In this document: one piece after another, positions 18,928 through 27,110 of the stretch | Numbering within the stretch: the stretch's first letter is position 1 | Layout: the number at the start of each line of letters is the position of its first letter | From: an uncultured Poribacteria bacterium | GTDB taxonomy: Bacteria; Poribacteria; WGA-4E; PCPOR2b | Reading direction: 5' to 3' | Assembly (NCBI GenBank): GCA_958296125.1 | Contig: OY282444.1 | Coordinates: 1,116,001 to 1,180,000 of the forward strand | Length of the DNA stretch: 64,000 nt | Notes under the pieces: generated by a model | Database searches by the model: none | Told to the model about the DNA's origin: nothing | The model's input: the letters and a program-made list of their open reading frames with translations, nothing else | Program-made: the position numbers and the translations under genes

Positions 18928-20595
18928 TTAGATTAATTGTTTATTCTTTAGATGCCTCATCAGGGTCTTCATTTCCCTAATGACCTTATCCTCCCTCGTG
19001 ACCATCATATTAAACAACATACGTGGTGGAATGCTTTTTTGCCTCGCAGTGCCCTTAGCAGTCTTAGAGATAAAATCTCCGTAACGTTCAGGAGCGATTC
19101 CCAGATATTTGATTGAGAGGTAATATTCTGAGGGTTGTCTCGTCACCGCGCCATCAAGGATATTTCCGGTTTTCCGCCTACCGTAGCTGACGATATAGCA
19201 TCTATTGCTTGCCTTGTTGATAATCGTATACCCCGCCTCATCAATGGACTCATTCCAGCATCTCTCAAATCCATTTGTTGGCATGCGTTCCCTCAGTTCC
19301 TGTGCCGACCGCATAACGACCCTTCCATGAATCGGGTTTCTTGTGATGAGCAGCTCCTCCTCTTTGACCCGTTGCGTGGGTGGCCCCTGCATCAGATAGA
19401 CGTTATCCAGAGTATATACCACGTCATTATTGAGACCTTTTGCCAGATTAAGATGTTTTTCAACAATATCCTTATTGAGAGGATGAAGCTGGTATTGACC
19501 ATTCGAGTTAAAAACACGCCGTAATTCCCTTCGGCATTCGATGTCCGCAAATCTGTCTTTTGGGATGGACGTTTCTACCTTGATTTCGTAATCCACAAAC
19601 AGGTCATTTGTTACATTGACCCGCGTTTCTCGTGTGTTTGCTAAAAGCGTTAATCCGGTCTGACTTTTGGACAGGACTCGACCGATGAGGTTATCCCGTC
19701 GTAACTTGCGTATCTCTTGAGAGATTAGCTTGAGCGTGGGCGCGTCCATCTCATCGACCATAATTTTATGCTCCCACCGTGTCCCTCTTTCATGGGCAAG
19801 GATTTGAAGTTGTTGCGTCTGACCATTACCACTGGATTGGATATACCCTAATACCGTCCACGGGTCAAAAGTGGTGCGGTATCCTGCCGCCGCTTTAGAG
19901 ACCTCACTGGCTAGCACACAATCCCGCCTTTCATATCGTGAATAAACGCCAAACTGAAATTCCAAGTGATTGAACGGTTCTAACGCTTCCAAGAGATCTG
20001 TGGCGAACGCTAACCCCTGTGGAAAAGGTTTGAAAATGGATCGGGTTTGTGCCGGATAGTTGAGAGCATCGAGGAATTTTCCGATTGGAATCCCCTGTAT
20101 ATCATGACCCTCGCCGCCGAGGACCTTGGTTTTGGTCTTAAAAGGGGGATTCCGTAAAAACAGATCGCGTTGAGAGACCAGTTGCAGTGCCGGATCGTCA
20201 GACACCCCTTCGAGGGTGGGAGCGTCTCCGAAAACCTTCTCTTGAATCGTATTATCTACATTTTCAGTCAGTTCAATACCGCGTTTGACTTCGGCAAAAT
20301 CAACGATGTCATCTAGGTTGTAACGGAGCGGTGCGCTCGACGATTGGTTATCGTAGTTAAATCGGTGAAATCGTATTCTTGGCTTAATCCGAAAAACGGG
20401 GATTAGACCGTAATCTTTCAATAACGCATACAGAGTGACTGTATAGGATTCGGCATGTATTTTTCGCTCTAAAATGCCGTCTCGTGTAGAAATCCCTCTG
20501 TCTAAACCGTTTTCTCGAATTAAGTGTTCTTGGATGGGGTCACTGTCATTACCAAAAACGATCATTCGGTGTTCTTCTCTGCTATCGTCTACCAT
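18928..20595 (-). CDS. Hypothetical 555-residue soluble protein
   Basis: I do not recognise this protein. It is hydrophilic, with no signal peptide or membrane segment, and rich in charged residues. The ATG follows GGGGAGGGCACCATAA, a good ribosome site. Notable stretches are ERKIHAESYTVTLYALLKDYG, KIMVDEMDAPTLKLISQEIRKLRRDNLIGRVL in part, and a basic helical end (VTREDKVIREMKTLMRHLKNKQ). I see no Walker, helicase or nuclease motif. It is flanked by a luciferase-like gene (convergent) and a stretch of gene remnants. Good codon structure over 1.67 kb and a proper start make it a real gene. Function unknown. Confidence 0.7.
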   Translation of the reverse strand: MVDDSREEHRMIVFGNDSDPIQEHLIRENGLDRGISTRDGILERKIHAESYTVTLYALLKDYGLIPVFRIKPRIRFHRFNYDNQSSSAPLRYNLDDIVDFAEVKRGIELTENVDNTIQEKVFGDAPTLEGVSDDPALQLVSQRDLFLRNPPFKTKTKVLGGEGHDIQGIPIGKFLDALNYPAQTRSIFKPFPQGLAFATDLLEALEPFNHLEFQFGVYSRYERRDCVLASEVSKAAAGYRTTFDPWTVLGYIQSSGNGQTQQLQILAHERGTRWEHKIMVDEMDAPTLKLISQEIRKLRRDNLIGRVLSKSQTGLTLLANTRETRVNVTNDLFVDYEIKVETSIPKDRFADIECRRELRRVFNSNGQYQLHPLNKDIVEKHLNLAKGLNNDVVYTLDNVYLMQGPPTQRVKEEELLITRNPIHGRVVMRSAQELRERMPTNGFERCWNESIDEAGYTIINKASNRCYIVSYGRRKTGNILDGAVTRQPSEYYLSIKYLGIAPERYGDFISKTAKGTARQKSIPPRMLFNMMVTREDKVIREMKTLMRHLKNKQLI

Positions 20596-20949
20596 TTATG
20601 GTGCCCTCCCCTGTTGAAGTAATCCGAGGTATATTAAAATTAAGAAAAATTATATCATGAATTGATGACAGAATGACAACAAAATTAAACACTCAAACCC
20701 ATGTTTGCTGCGATCTGTTCGTCGAATATCTCGACTTCGGGGTTACTCGCTGCAGGATAAAATCTAATTAAATCTACCCAAATCCATCAAGACCTATACA
20801 CATTTATTATACCATAGATTTCACCTTGACAAATATAACGGGATCAGAAAAAAGCGAATCACAAAGGTTATCATAGCATAACCCATCTGAGAAAGTCAAG
20901 AACCTACTCCGTTGGGGTCAATAAAGATGAAAGCGGGAGAACGGACTTC
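20596..20949. other. AT-rich decayed intergenic stretch
   Basis: No intact gene. On the minus strand, 20685-20756 reads as a plausible protein C-terminus (FYPAASNPEVEIFDEQIAAN..., stop at 20685) but is cut off by a stop a few codons upstream, so it is probably a remnant. A TTGACA hexamer occurs near 20827, but no convincing -10 partner was found. Confidence 0.4.
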
Positions 20950-21156
20950 CTATCCGTTGGTTTGGTAGTAGCGTGGATCACCACTCCGATCGCCAATCCA
21001 TTTGAAATTTAGGACGCGGAAGTAGTCGTTGCCCTTGCCCCCTTCCTGCCAATCCCTCAACGCTTCCCGATGGCCCAGCCGTTTCATCATCGCCCATTCA
21101 GAGATCCGGAACACCCGAGAATAAGTATCCCACAAAGTGAGGCCATCACAGCCCAA
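20950..21156 (-). pseudogene. Remnant, C-terminal fragment of a glycosyl-hydrolase-like protein
   Basis: A 68-codon frame beginning MGCDGLTLWDTYSRVFRISEW and continuing MMKRLGHREAL. The pattern of a barrel-strand end (DGLTLWDT) followed by an RLGHRE helix resembles the last segment of family-10-like glycosyl hydrolase proteins. No N-terminal part exists upstream; the 250 bp before it (21157-21413) has no coding signal. I treat it as a truncated remnant, in the same orientation as the fragment near 20685. It could instead be a small real gene, but its ATG lacks a ribosome site. Confidence 0.45.
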
Positions 21157-21413
21157 TCACATCTTTCATTATGGTGCTCCACTCGTTGAAAAATTGGGGG
21201 TTTCATACTCAAACGATAACAGGTTTGACGCTTGAACCTTTCAAAAGTTGCGTTGCAAATTTTGTAGGCCCGCCACGATTAGAAAAGGGTTGAAAACTGA
21301 AACGGAATTGGATAAAATTTGGGGAATGTTTTCAATACACGGTTAAATCCAAAACAGAGAGCGTGCCAGATACAATCCATATCGCTAGAACGCTGCAATG
21401 AAAGGCAGGATAC

Positions 21414-22478
21414 ATGACTAAAACAGGACGCGGCTGGTCCCAAGCGAGTCAGATGAAACCGGCGGCAGAATATGACATTCGCTACGGCTCAGGGCTGCTG
21501 AAAACCGAGAGTTCCGACTGGCCCCCTTACTTGATGGTGTCTACACCGACTGCATACAGAACAGCGCAACCCTATCTGTCCAAACCACCCACAGGGGTAG
21601 CCCATGCGATGTGGCTGGATTCCAAACATCAAAAGGAGATAAGCGAGAGTCTACCCGATGATGCCGAGTTGGTAGTTGGGTTGGGCGGTGGACGGGCACT
21701 GGATGTCTCAAAGTTTGTGGCGTTGGATAAAGATCTGCCGCTTATCATGGTGCCAACGATTGTATCAACGGGAGCGATTATCCATGGAGTTGTGGCGAAG
21801 TGGGATGGACGGAAAATCGTGGGGACGCTCGACGACTGGCCATGGGTGGACTGCGACCATGTGTTGGTGGACGACGACCTAATTCTCGAAGCACCCTATT
21901 ATCTGAATACCGCTGGGCTTGGCGATATACTATGCGGGTATGCGGCACCCGCGGAGTGGTGCTGGCGTTCCAAGAACGGCCTGGGGCCTCCCTGCGACGA
22001 AGCAGTGATCGCTGAAGTACTCAGTCACCATGAAGAGATCGCGCAAGGTTTTGAAGCTACCCTTGATACGCAAGGAAACTTGACAGGAAACAGCGTGCGG
22101 CACATCATGAAAAGTATGCAGGAACGCGATTCCCGGTGGATTCAACGACCGGAGGCTGAGAGCGGAGACCACGCTTTCTGGCTCGCCCTAGAAGAGAAGC
22201 ACAACACGAGCTACATCCACGGAGAGATGGTCGCGTTCGGCGCAACTGTCATCGCTTGGCAATGTAACGAACAGCCAGAAATTCTAACGGATCGGCTAGA
22301 TCGATGCAAGGTGCGTCGCCGACCAACAGAGATAGGACTCAGCCGCGAGGAACTTCGTGCAGGATTGGAGTTTATGCCGAATTACATGGAGAAAAAGGAT
22401 GCCAACACCATCTTGCGGCATCAGCCCATTACCGCGTCGCAATTTGATCGACTCTGGGAGTTCTTGGAAACCAGCTAA
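21414..22478 (+). CDS. Iron-containing / glycerol-1-phosphate dehydrogenase-like enzyme
   Basis: A 354-residue protein of the dehydroquinate synthase-like/iron alcohol dehydrogenase superfamily, closest in pattern to sn-glycerol-1-phosphate dehydrogenases (EgsA/AraM). Nucleotide-binding residues are in LVVGLGGGRALDVSKF. PTIVSTGAIIHGVV is the substrate/metal region, and the C-terminal half has the metal histidine in YIHGEMVAFGA. The start has AAAGGCAGGATAC just upstream. It is followed after 26 bp by a polysaccharide deacetylase. AraM-type enzymes make glycerol-1-phosphate for unusual lipids or polymers; other sugar-alcohol phosphates are possible. The reaction is assigned from family only. 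Confidence 0.8.
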   Translation: MTKTGRGWSQASQMKPAAEYDIRYGSGLLKTESSDWPPYLMVSTPTAYRTAQPYLSKPPTGVAHAMWLDSKHQKEISESLPDDAELVVGLGGGRALDVSKFVALDKDLPLIMVPTIVSTGAIIHGVVAKWDGRKIVGTLDDWPWVDCDHVLVDDDLILEAPYYLNTAGLGDILCGYAAPAEWCWRSKNGLGPPCDEAVIAEVLSHHEEIAQGFEATLDTQGNLTGNSVRHIMKSMQERDSRWIQRPEAESGDHAFWLALEEKHNTSYIHGEMVAFGATVIAWQCNEQPEILTDRLDRCKVRRRPTEIGLSREELRAGLEFMPNYMEKKDANTILRHQPITASQFDRLWEFLETS

Positions 22479-22504
22479 CAAATCATGCCGAGGGAAAACC
22501 TATA

Positions 22505-23425
22505 ATGAACGGATCGCGTGTTTACCGTAATGAAAAGCATATATCCACCTCCCAAGGCCTCCAACCCATCCCGGATCGGCTGGTTGTCTTGACTTTTGAT
22601 GACGGCAACAAGTCGGATGCTACCTATGTTGCACCATTACTGAAGCGTTACGGCTTCGGTGCGACCTTTTTCATCACTGAGGGACTAAACTTTCTTAAAA
22701 ATAAGGCGCACTATGTAACATGGGAGGAGGTTCAGGCACTGCACAAAGCCGGTTTTGAAATCGGTAACCACACGCGCCATCACAAAAACGTAAACACCCA
22801 ATCGAGGGAAGAATTGCTCGCCGACCTGAAACACATCGATCTACGTTGCAAAGCACACGGCATCCCTACACCTGAAACATTCTGTTATCCGGGTTATTCT
22901 AACGGACCTGAAGCTGTGAAACTCCTAATCGAGCGGGATTTCCGCTTTGCGCGACGCGGTATTGCCCCGGAGTTTTCTTACGATTCAGAGGGAGGTCGGG
23001 GGCCCGCATACAATCCGACGAAACATCATCCGCTGCTCATCCCGACGACAGGTGCTTCAGGGCCACACTGGACGTTTGATGACTTGGTGTGGGCAGTTGA
23101 GCAGGCAAGGGATGGACAAATTGCTATCTTGACGTTCCACGGTGTACCTGCCTTGGAACACCCTTGGGTCAATACAGAACCAGAAGCATTTGAAGCCTAC
23201 ATGGATTATCTTTACGACAACCGCTGTACTGTCATTTCCTTGCGTGACTTAGCAAAATATGTTGTCCTATCCAAGGCAAGAATCCTCGATGGCGATAGTA
23301 CACCATCCCCGCAACTTATTTTTAACATGGCAAGTAAACCTGTTGCCCAATCCAACCGCCGGTTTTTTTTATTTTCCAAGCGGCACAGACGTGATATAAT
23401 TCCTAAATCGCTTACATTCCAGTAG
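22505..23425 (+). CDS. Polysaccharide deacetylase (NodB-type)
   Basis: A 306-residue carbohydrate esterase 4 protein. Motif 1 is LTFDDG at residues 30-34 (catalytic Asp and metal Asp). Motif 2 is EIGNHTRHHKN with the HxxxH metal pair. Motif 3 is CYPGYSNG, and AILTFHGV near residue 215 supplies the final His. No signal peptide is visible, suggesting a cytoplasmic substrate or non-classical export. The last 25 codons are basic (RRFFLFSKRHRRD) and AT-rich, including TTTTTTTT at 23363; the C-terminus may be a recent extension. It sits 26 bp behind the G1P-dehydrogenase-like gene and 26 bp before the cold-shock fusion gene. Confidence 0.88.
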   Translation: MNGSRVYRNEKHISTSQGLQPIPDRLVVLTFDDGNKSDATYVAPLLKRYGFGATFFITEGLNFLKNKAHYVTWEEVQALHKAGFEIGNHTRHHKNVNTQSREELLADLKHIDLRCKAHGIPTPETFCYPGYSNGPEAVKLLIERDFRFARRGIAPEFSYDSEGGRGPAYNPTKHHPLLIPTTGASGPHWTFDDLVWAVEQARDGQIAILTFHGVPALEHPWVNTEPEAFEAYMDYLYDNRCTVISLRDLAKYVVLSKARILDGDSTPSPQLIFNMASKPVAQSNRRFFLFSKRHRRDIIPKSLTFQ

Positions 23426-23451
23426 GAAATCTTTAACCCAATGGGGAGAAC

Positions 23452-24414
23452 ATGATGCTAACGGGACGAATCAAATATTATAACTCAGACAAAGGGTATG
23501 GGTTCATCGCTCAAGATACGGGTGAAGGGGATGTTTTTCTGCATATATCCGCGATTCAGGGTGGACACGACGAAATCCACCTAGGACAGTATGTCAGATA
23601 CGAGGTGGCTGCAGGCAATAGAGGGCCCGTCGCCCAGAACGTGAAGATCCTGCTTACCCCGCTTGAGCAGAAACGATTGCGGCAAGGTAAGGTAGTTATA
23701 CCCCGCGACTATACTCCGCCTCAACAGTCGACCGACAGTTCTGAGCAGCAGTCGTTCACCTCGTCTCAAAAGCCTACCCACCCCACACCCGTAGCCTCCC
23801 CCACTCCACAGGAACTCAAACAGCAGACAGCGATTTCAAGTGTTAAAATTGATAGTCCCCCAGATCAGAAGCCTTCTCTGCCGCACACTCCCAACCCGAA
23901 ATCAGCATCCATGCTTGATGAACAGCCAACCTTTGGCGATCTCTACATACAGAAGCAGATACGTTTTCAAACCCCCATGTTTTTTGGATTGTATAACCAT
24001 ACACTGCTCCCGGCGACGGTTACCGGATTCACCAAATACGACTTCGTCTTACAGGGGGAAGCGGAAAGCCAAGAACTGCCAAAGACCGATGTCAAATACT
24101 GCTACAAAGCGGAGGATGCTGCGGGTATACAGTCGATTGTCCACTATAACGAAGAGATCAAGGCGCAAGCCTTAAAGCCCATAATACAACGACAAAAACG
24201 CTATAGTATCAATATGCAAGCAATTGTCCAAGCGCGGCGGGCTCGGCACACAATTGAAGTCACAATGCTGGAAGGAGAGGTATTCCGGGGAATAGTGGAT
24301 TGGGTTAGCCAATACGAGATTAAGATGATTTTAGAGAACGAATCAAAAATCGTTGTTTTTCAGCACGCTATCTGTGATTTTAAGGTGTTTCCATCGGAAG
24401 GGCAGGCGGGGTAA
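23452..24414 (+). CDS. Cold-shock domain fused to Hfq/Sm-like modules
   Basis: A 320-residue protein with a rare architecture. Residues 3-67 are a cold-shock domain with RNP1 KGYGFI (14-19) and RNP2 DVFLHIS (27-33). Residues 68-158 are a Pro/Gln/Ser linker. Residues 160-222 look like a degenerate Sm fold (TPMFFGLYNHTLLPATVTGF, KYDFVLQ). Residues 254-312 match Hfq well. Sm1 has VTMLEGEVFRGIVDWVSQYEI in the position of the Hfq YLVNGIKLQGQIESFDQF segment, and Sm2 ends VVFQHAI where Hfq has VYKHAI. The start is an ATG after GGGGAGAAC; a second ATG follows directly. Likely an RNA-binding regulator or chaperone (inference). Confidence 0.85.
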   Translation: MMLTGRIKYYNSDKGYGFIAQDTGEGDVFLHISAIQGGHDEIHLGQYVRYEVAAGNRGPVAQNVKILLTPLEQKRLRQGKVVIPRDYTPPQQSTDSSEQQSFTSSQKPTHPTPVASPTPQELKQQTAISSVKIDSPPDQKPSLPHTPNPKSASMLDEQPTFGDLYIQKQIRFQTPMFFGLYNHTLLPATVTGFTKYDFVLQGEAESQELPKTDVKYCYKAEDAAGIQSIVHYNEEIKAQALKPIIQRQKRYSINMQAIVQARRARHTIEVTMLEGEVFRGIVDWVSQYEIKMILENESKIVVFQHAICDFKVFPSEGQAG

Positions 24415-24449
24415 GCAAAGTGACGCTGGGAACAACCAGCAAGCGACTC

Positions 24450-24560
24450 TTGACATACTCCCAAACCTAAAGGATTGGGATTCTTATCCCCGTCCAAAAG
24501 GCGTGGAATTATTCGATCGACGAGGTTAGCCTGCCGAAGCGGGACTTACGACCTCTCCTG
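24450..24560 (-). ncRNA. Probable omega RNA (TnpB guide RNA scaffold)
   Basis: TnpB-associated omega RNAs derive from the 3' end of tnpB and the element's right end, with the guide taken from flanking DNA. Here the minus strand carries a terminal hairpin (CCCAA-TCCTTTAGGT-TTGGG) and then GAGTATGTCAA. The presumed guide would be the flanking sequence 24449 downward, beginning AGTCGCTTGCTGGTTGTTCC. The position is inferred; the 5' limit is unknown. Confidence 0.5.
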
Positions 24561-25689
24561 AAGGGTCCGTGCCGAGACCAGGGGTGGATGCCCCCACCCT
24601 AAAGATATTAACCGCGGCATTGCGGTCTCTATCTAACTGCGTATTACATTCTGTGCATTGCCAGGTTCTATCTCGTAGGTTTAACGCTTCATTCACGGCA
24701 CCGCAAACCGAGCACGTCTTAGATGAAGGATACCACTTATCAATGAACTTCACTTTAACACCCTTTTTGGAAGCAATATCCTTTAACTTCCCAACAAAGT
24801 CAGCAAAGCCTAAGTCGCTGACCTTGCGTCCCCAAAGGGCTTTCATGCCTCGGAGGTTTAAGTCCTCCAACCGTATCTCGTCATACCTATCGGTTAATTC
24901 ATGTGCTAACTTCCAATGAAAATCCGCTCGCTGGTTAGCAATTCGCCGGTGCTTACGGGCTAAGTCTAACCGGGCACGCTCTTTATTCTTTGAACCCTTA
25001 CGTTTCGTGCTGTGTTTACGACTAAACCGTTTGATAGCGTTAAGACTCTGTTTGAAAAACTCAGGAGACTCTATATCATGTCCGTCCGACCCTGTGAGAT
25101 ACTGTTTGAGACCAAAGTCAAAGCCTGCGATGTGACCCGTCATGGTTCGACTTGGCTCAGGTTCTACGTAGTCAGTTAGCACACAGATATAGACATCGCC
25201 TAAGGCATCCCGTTTCACCGTGCAACGCTTTGGGGTGCCAAGTATCTCACGGGACTTGAAATAGCGGTAGACCCGTTTCCCTATTTGGATTCGGTTATCG
25301 GGTAGAAGGTTCCAACCCGCCTGTGTCAACGTGAACGACTTATATTTACGACGAGGCTTAAAACGAGGTCTGCCACATTTTTTGCCTTGTTTCCTGTCAG
25401 CAAACATCTTTTTGTAGCCTTTATCAATGCGAGCGGCTACGTCTTGGACCGCTTGAGAAGGAAGCAACTTCCAATGGGCGAAGCGTCCGTTCCGAGACCA
25501 GGGTGGTAACTTCTTGAGTTTAGTAATATGTTTTATCATGGTAAACTTGGTGATAAACTTGCCGTAAATGCCATAGTAGCGACGCTGAAGGGCAACGCAG
25601 TGGTTCCAGACGTGTGCGTGCCCTTCTATGGTCTTATGCAACTCCCTGTTACCGTGATGGCTATACATCTTGAATTTGTAGGTTTTCAT
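24526..25689 (-). CDS. tnpB: TnpB RNA-guided nuclease
   Basis: A 387-residue IS605 OrfB/TnpB. RuvC-like catalytic residues are all present: Asp in GFDFGLK near 190, Glu in RLEDLNLRG near 271, and Asp in QLDRDRNAAVN near 351. A zinc-binding pair, CSVCG and CTEC, lies between the second and third. The N-terminal DNA/RNA-binding part (VWNHCVALQRRYY, KKLPPWSRN) is intact. Length is usual for TnpB (360-420). ATG follows AAGGATAACCG. No disruptions are visible, so it is probably an active RNA-guided DNA endonuclease, using the omega RNA at its 3' end and a TTAC-like transposon-adjacent motif (inference). Confidence 0.95.
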   Translation of the reverse strand: MKTYKFKMYSHHGNRELHKTIEGHAHVWNHCVALQRRYYGIYGKFITKFTMIKHITKLKKLPPWSRNGRFAHWKLLPSQAVQDVAARIDKGYKKMFADRKQGKKCGRPRFKPRRKYKSFTLTQAGWNLLPDNRIQIGKRVYRYFKSREILGTPKRCTVKRDALGDVYICVLTDYVEPEPSRTMTGHIAGFDFGLKQYLTGSDGHDIESPEFFKQSLNAIKRFSRKHSTKRKGSKNKERARLDLARKHRRIANQRADFHWKLAHELTDRYDEIRLEDLNLRGMKALWGRKVSDLGFADFVGKLKDIASKKGVKVKFIDKWYPSSKTCSVCGAVNEALNLRDRTWQCTECNTQLDRDRNAAVNIFRVGASTPGLGTDPSGEVVSPASAG

Positions 25690-25926
25690 TCGGTTATCCT
25701 TCTGTCCTTATCCCAATAGCAATAGGTGCGGGAGACACCATCAAGCGATGGCGTGCTATTCTCCCACGAAGGACAAAAGAATCGTAACATATTTTCGCAA
25801 TAATATCAAGTGAAAATAACAACATATTTAGCCGCACTACATCTTTGCGCTAAAACGACAAAGTTTTGTGCGGAAGAGAGGATAAAAAAACGGTAGAAGA
25901 GCGAACCGGCTAATCAAAATAGTTCA

Positions 25927-26250
25927 TCAACTGGGCACAGTTTTTGTTGGACTAGGTTGGAGCGAGCGAAGAAACTCAAATGTATAGATGCCTGTCTTGT
26001 GTCCGTCACCCCAAATTAATCGAATTGCGTAACGACCGACAAGCTGTATATCAACGACGGTGAGGGCTTTTACCAACGGATCGACGGGTAACAGTCGTAG
26101 CAGGTTTTTATCTGATTTTTCTGATTGGCACCGTGCACACGGGCACTTTTGGCGCAGGAGCTGATAGGAATACTTGCTTTGGTGCCCATCACTCCATTGG
26201 ACACCAACTGCGTCCGGGAGGCGTTCAATCTGGGTCGGATGAGGTGTCAT
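25927..26250 (-). CDS. DUF971 / gamma-butyrobetaine hydroxylase-like N-terminal domain protein
   Basis: A 107-residue stand-alone DUF971 (GBBH-like N-terminal) protein. Markers are GVQWSDGHQSKYSYQLLRQKCPCARC with its cysteine cluster, LVGRYAIRLIWGDGHKTGIYTFEFLR, and the expected length. The fold is known from the N-terminus of carnitine-pathway hydroxylases and from proteins linked to iron-sulfur cluster handling. It lies downstream of a ferredoxin gene on the same strand, separated by 262 bp that include a strong hairpin, so co-transcription is doubtful. Its ATG lacks a clear Shine-Dalgarno site. Specific role unknown. Confidence 0.88.
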   Translation of the reverse strand: MTPHPTQIERLPDAVGVQWSDGHQSKYSYQLLRQKCPCARCQSEKSDKNLLRLLPVDPLVKALTVVDIQLVGRYAIRLIWGDGHKTGIYTFEFLRSLQPSPTKTVPS

Positions 26251-26441
26251 TTACAGGTTATTTCGCAATATCTGTAGTGGTCAGCATGATGGCGGACACC
26301 TGAACTTTGAGGCTTTCGCCGAGCTTTAAGTAAAATACCGGCTTATGCCTCAACAGCTGGTGGTAAGGGCCTATTTCGCTTACAAATCTATGGTGTCAAC
26401 CATCACCCGGACTATTATACTAGTTTCGGTATATCAAAAAT

Positions 26442-26489
26442 GGGCAGCGATTAGAGCTTTGCATTTCGATTCAACTCAAGTCGCTGCCC
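26442..26489 (-). terminator. Terminator-like stem-loop after the ferredoxin gene
   Basis: The stem GGGCAGCGA (26442-26450) pairs with TCGCTGCCC (26481-26489), with a second small GAG/CTC stem in the loop. On the minus strand it is followed by ATTTTTG, and on the plus strand by GTTTTAAGTTTT. It is a probable bidirectional terminator, 24 bases beyond the ferredoxin stop. Confidence 0.65.
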
Positions 26490-26512
26490 GTTTTAAGTTT
26501 TGAAGTGCGTTA

Positions 26513-26770
26513 TTACTGGAAATAGTCAGCGTTTAACTGGGTGAAGTGTTCCCATTCTTCGGGGACATCTTCGTCTATGAAAATCGCCTCGACCGGACAT
26601 TCCGGTTCACATACGCCGCAGTCAATGCACTCCACTGGATCAATAAAAAGCTGGTTGTGATTTTCAAATTCGTCTGAGTCTGAGGTTGGATGAATGCAAT
26701 CAACAGGGCAAACATCAACACAAGCCGTATCCTTAACATCGATGCAAGGTTCGGTGATGACGTAGGTCAT
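26513..26770 (-). CDS. fdxA: 7Fe ferredoxin (3Fe-4S plus 4Fe-4S)
   Basis: An 85-residue ferredoxin resembling Azotobacter FdI/FdxA. The cysteine pattern C9-x7-C17-x3-C21-x3-C25, then CIDCGVCEPECP, gives one 3Fe-4S and one 4Fe-4S cluster; position 12, a non-ligand Cys in FdI, is Val here. The C-terminal part (AIFIDEDVPEEWEHFTQLNADYF) matches the FdxA extension. An eight-residue acidic insertion (TSDSDEFENHNQ) widens the loop between clusters. ATG follows GGGAGGATAAAACCG. It carries electrons in the cytoplasm; the partner is unknown. A terminator hairpin lies directly downstream. Confidence 0.93.
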   Translation of the reverse strand: MTYVITEPCIDVKDTACVDVCPVDCIHPTSDSDEFENHNQLFIDPVECIDCGVCEPECPVEAIFIDEDVPEEWEHFTQLNADYFQ

Positions 26771-26972
26771 CGGTTTTATCCTCCCGTTTCATTAGCAAAT
26801 AAGGTTATTGAAAATTATATATTGAAAATTGACGATTGAACTCTCCCAATCTGATGCAGATAATTCAGGTCTTTTATGCAGCTGGGAATAATCAAAACGC
26901 CGGTGTTTTCAGTTCGATAAGATAATCATATCATATCTATTACAGTTTGTCAAATGGATCTAAGGGGATTAT
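26771..26972. other. AT-rich upstream region of the ferredoxin gene
   Basis: No gene is visible. The sequence includes two TTGAAAATT copies (ATTGAAAATTATATATTGAAAATT near 26808-26831) and a TATCATATCTAT tract, and probably holds the ferredoxin promoter. A repeat element begins at 26973. Confidence 0.4.
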
Positions 26973-27110
26973 AGGGCTATTTGGTTTTCCGTTTTTTGAC
27001 CGATTTTGGTGGGTAGAATGCCTCCCTTGAATCCCCCCGCAAACGATACCCCCCTTAATCCCCCCGCAAGTGTCCTCATCCCGATCTATCGGGGCGGGGG
27101 GAGGGGGGGC
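26973..27110 (+). repeat. Dispersed ~135-bp repeat element, copy 1
   Basis: It begins AGGGCTATTTGGTTTTCCG, continues GTTTTTTGACCGATTTTGGT and then CCCCCTTAATCCCCCCGCAA, and ends with the palindrome CCCGATCTATCGGGG and a G-run. The same modules in the same order occur at 29836-29965. Its right part overlaps the 3' end of the ROK kinase gene and supplies that gene's stop codon. Confidence 0.85.

Larger units (their letters stand above)
24450..25783 (-). mobile_element. IS200/IS605-type tnpB-only element (predicted ends)
   Basis: The element carries tnpB but no Y1 transposase tnpA. On the minus strand the left end would start after TTAC (25787-25784), and the subterminal hairpin GGGAGA...CACGCCATC/GATGGTG...TCTCCC lies at 25735-25765. 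The right end would close with the hairpin CCCAATCCTTTAGGTTTGGG, then GAGTATGTCAA ending at 24450. TTAC and TCAA are the cleavage sites known for IS608, which supports these 1334-bp limits. It is non-autonomous for transposition here and needs TnpA in trans. It inserted 35 bp behind the cold-shock fusion gene. Confidence 0.7.

Noticed and set aside
23350-23372. AACCGCCGGTT plus T-run as a terminator
   Set aside because: Stem is only four base pairs and lies within the deacetylase coding frame, 55 bases before its stop.
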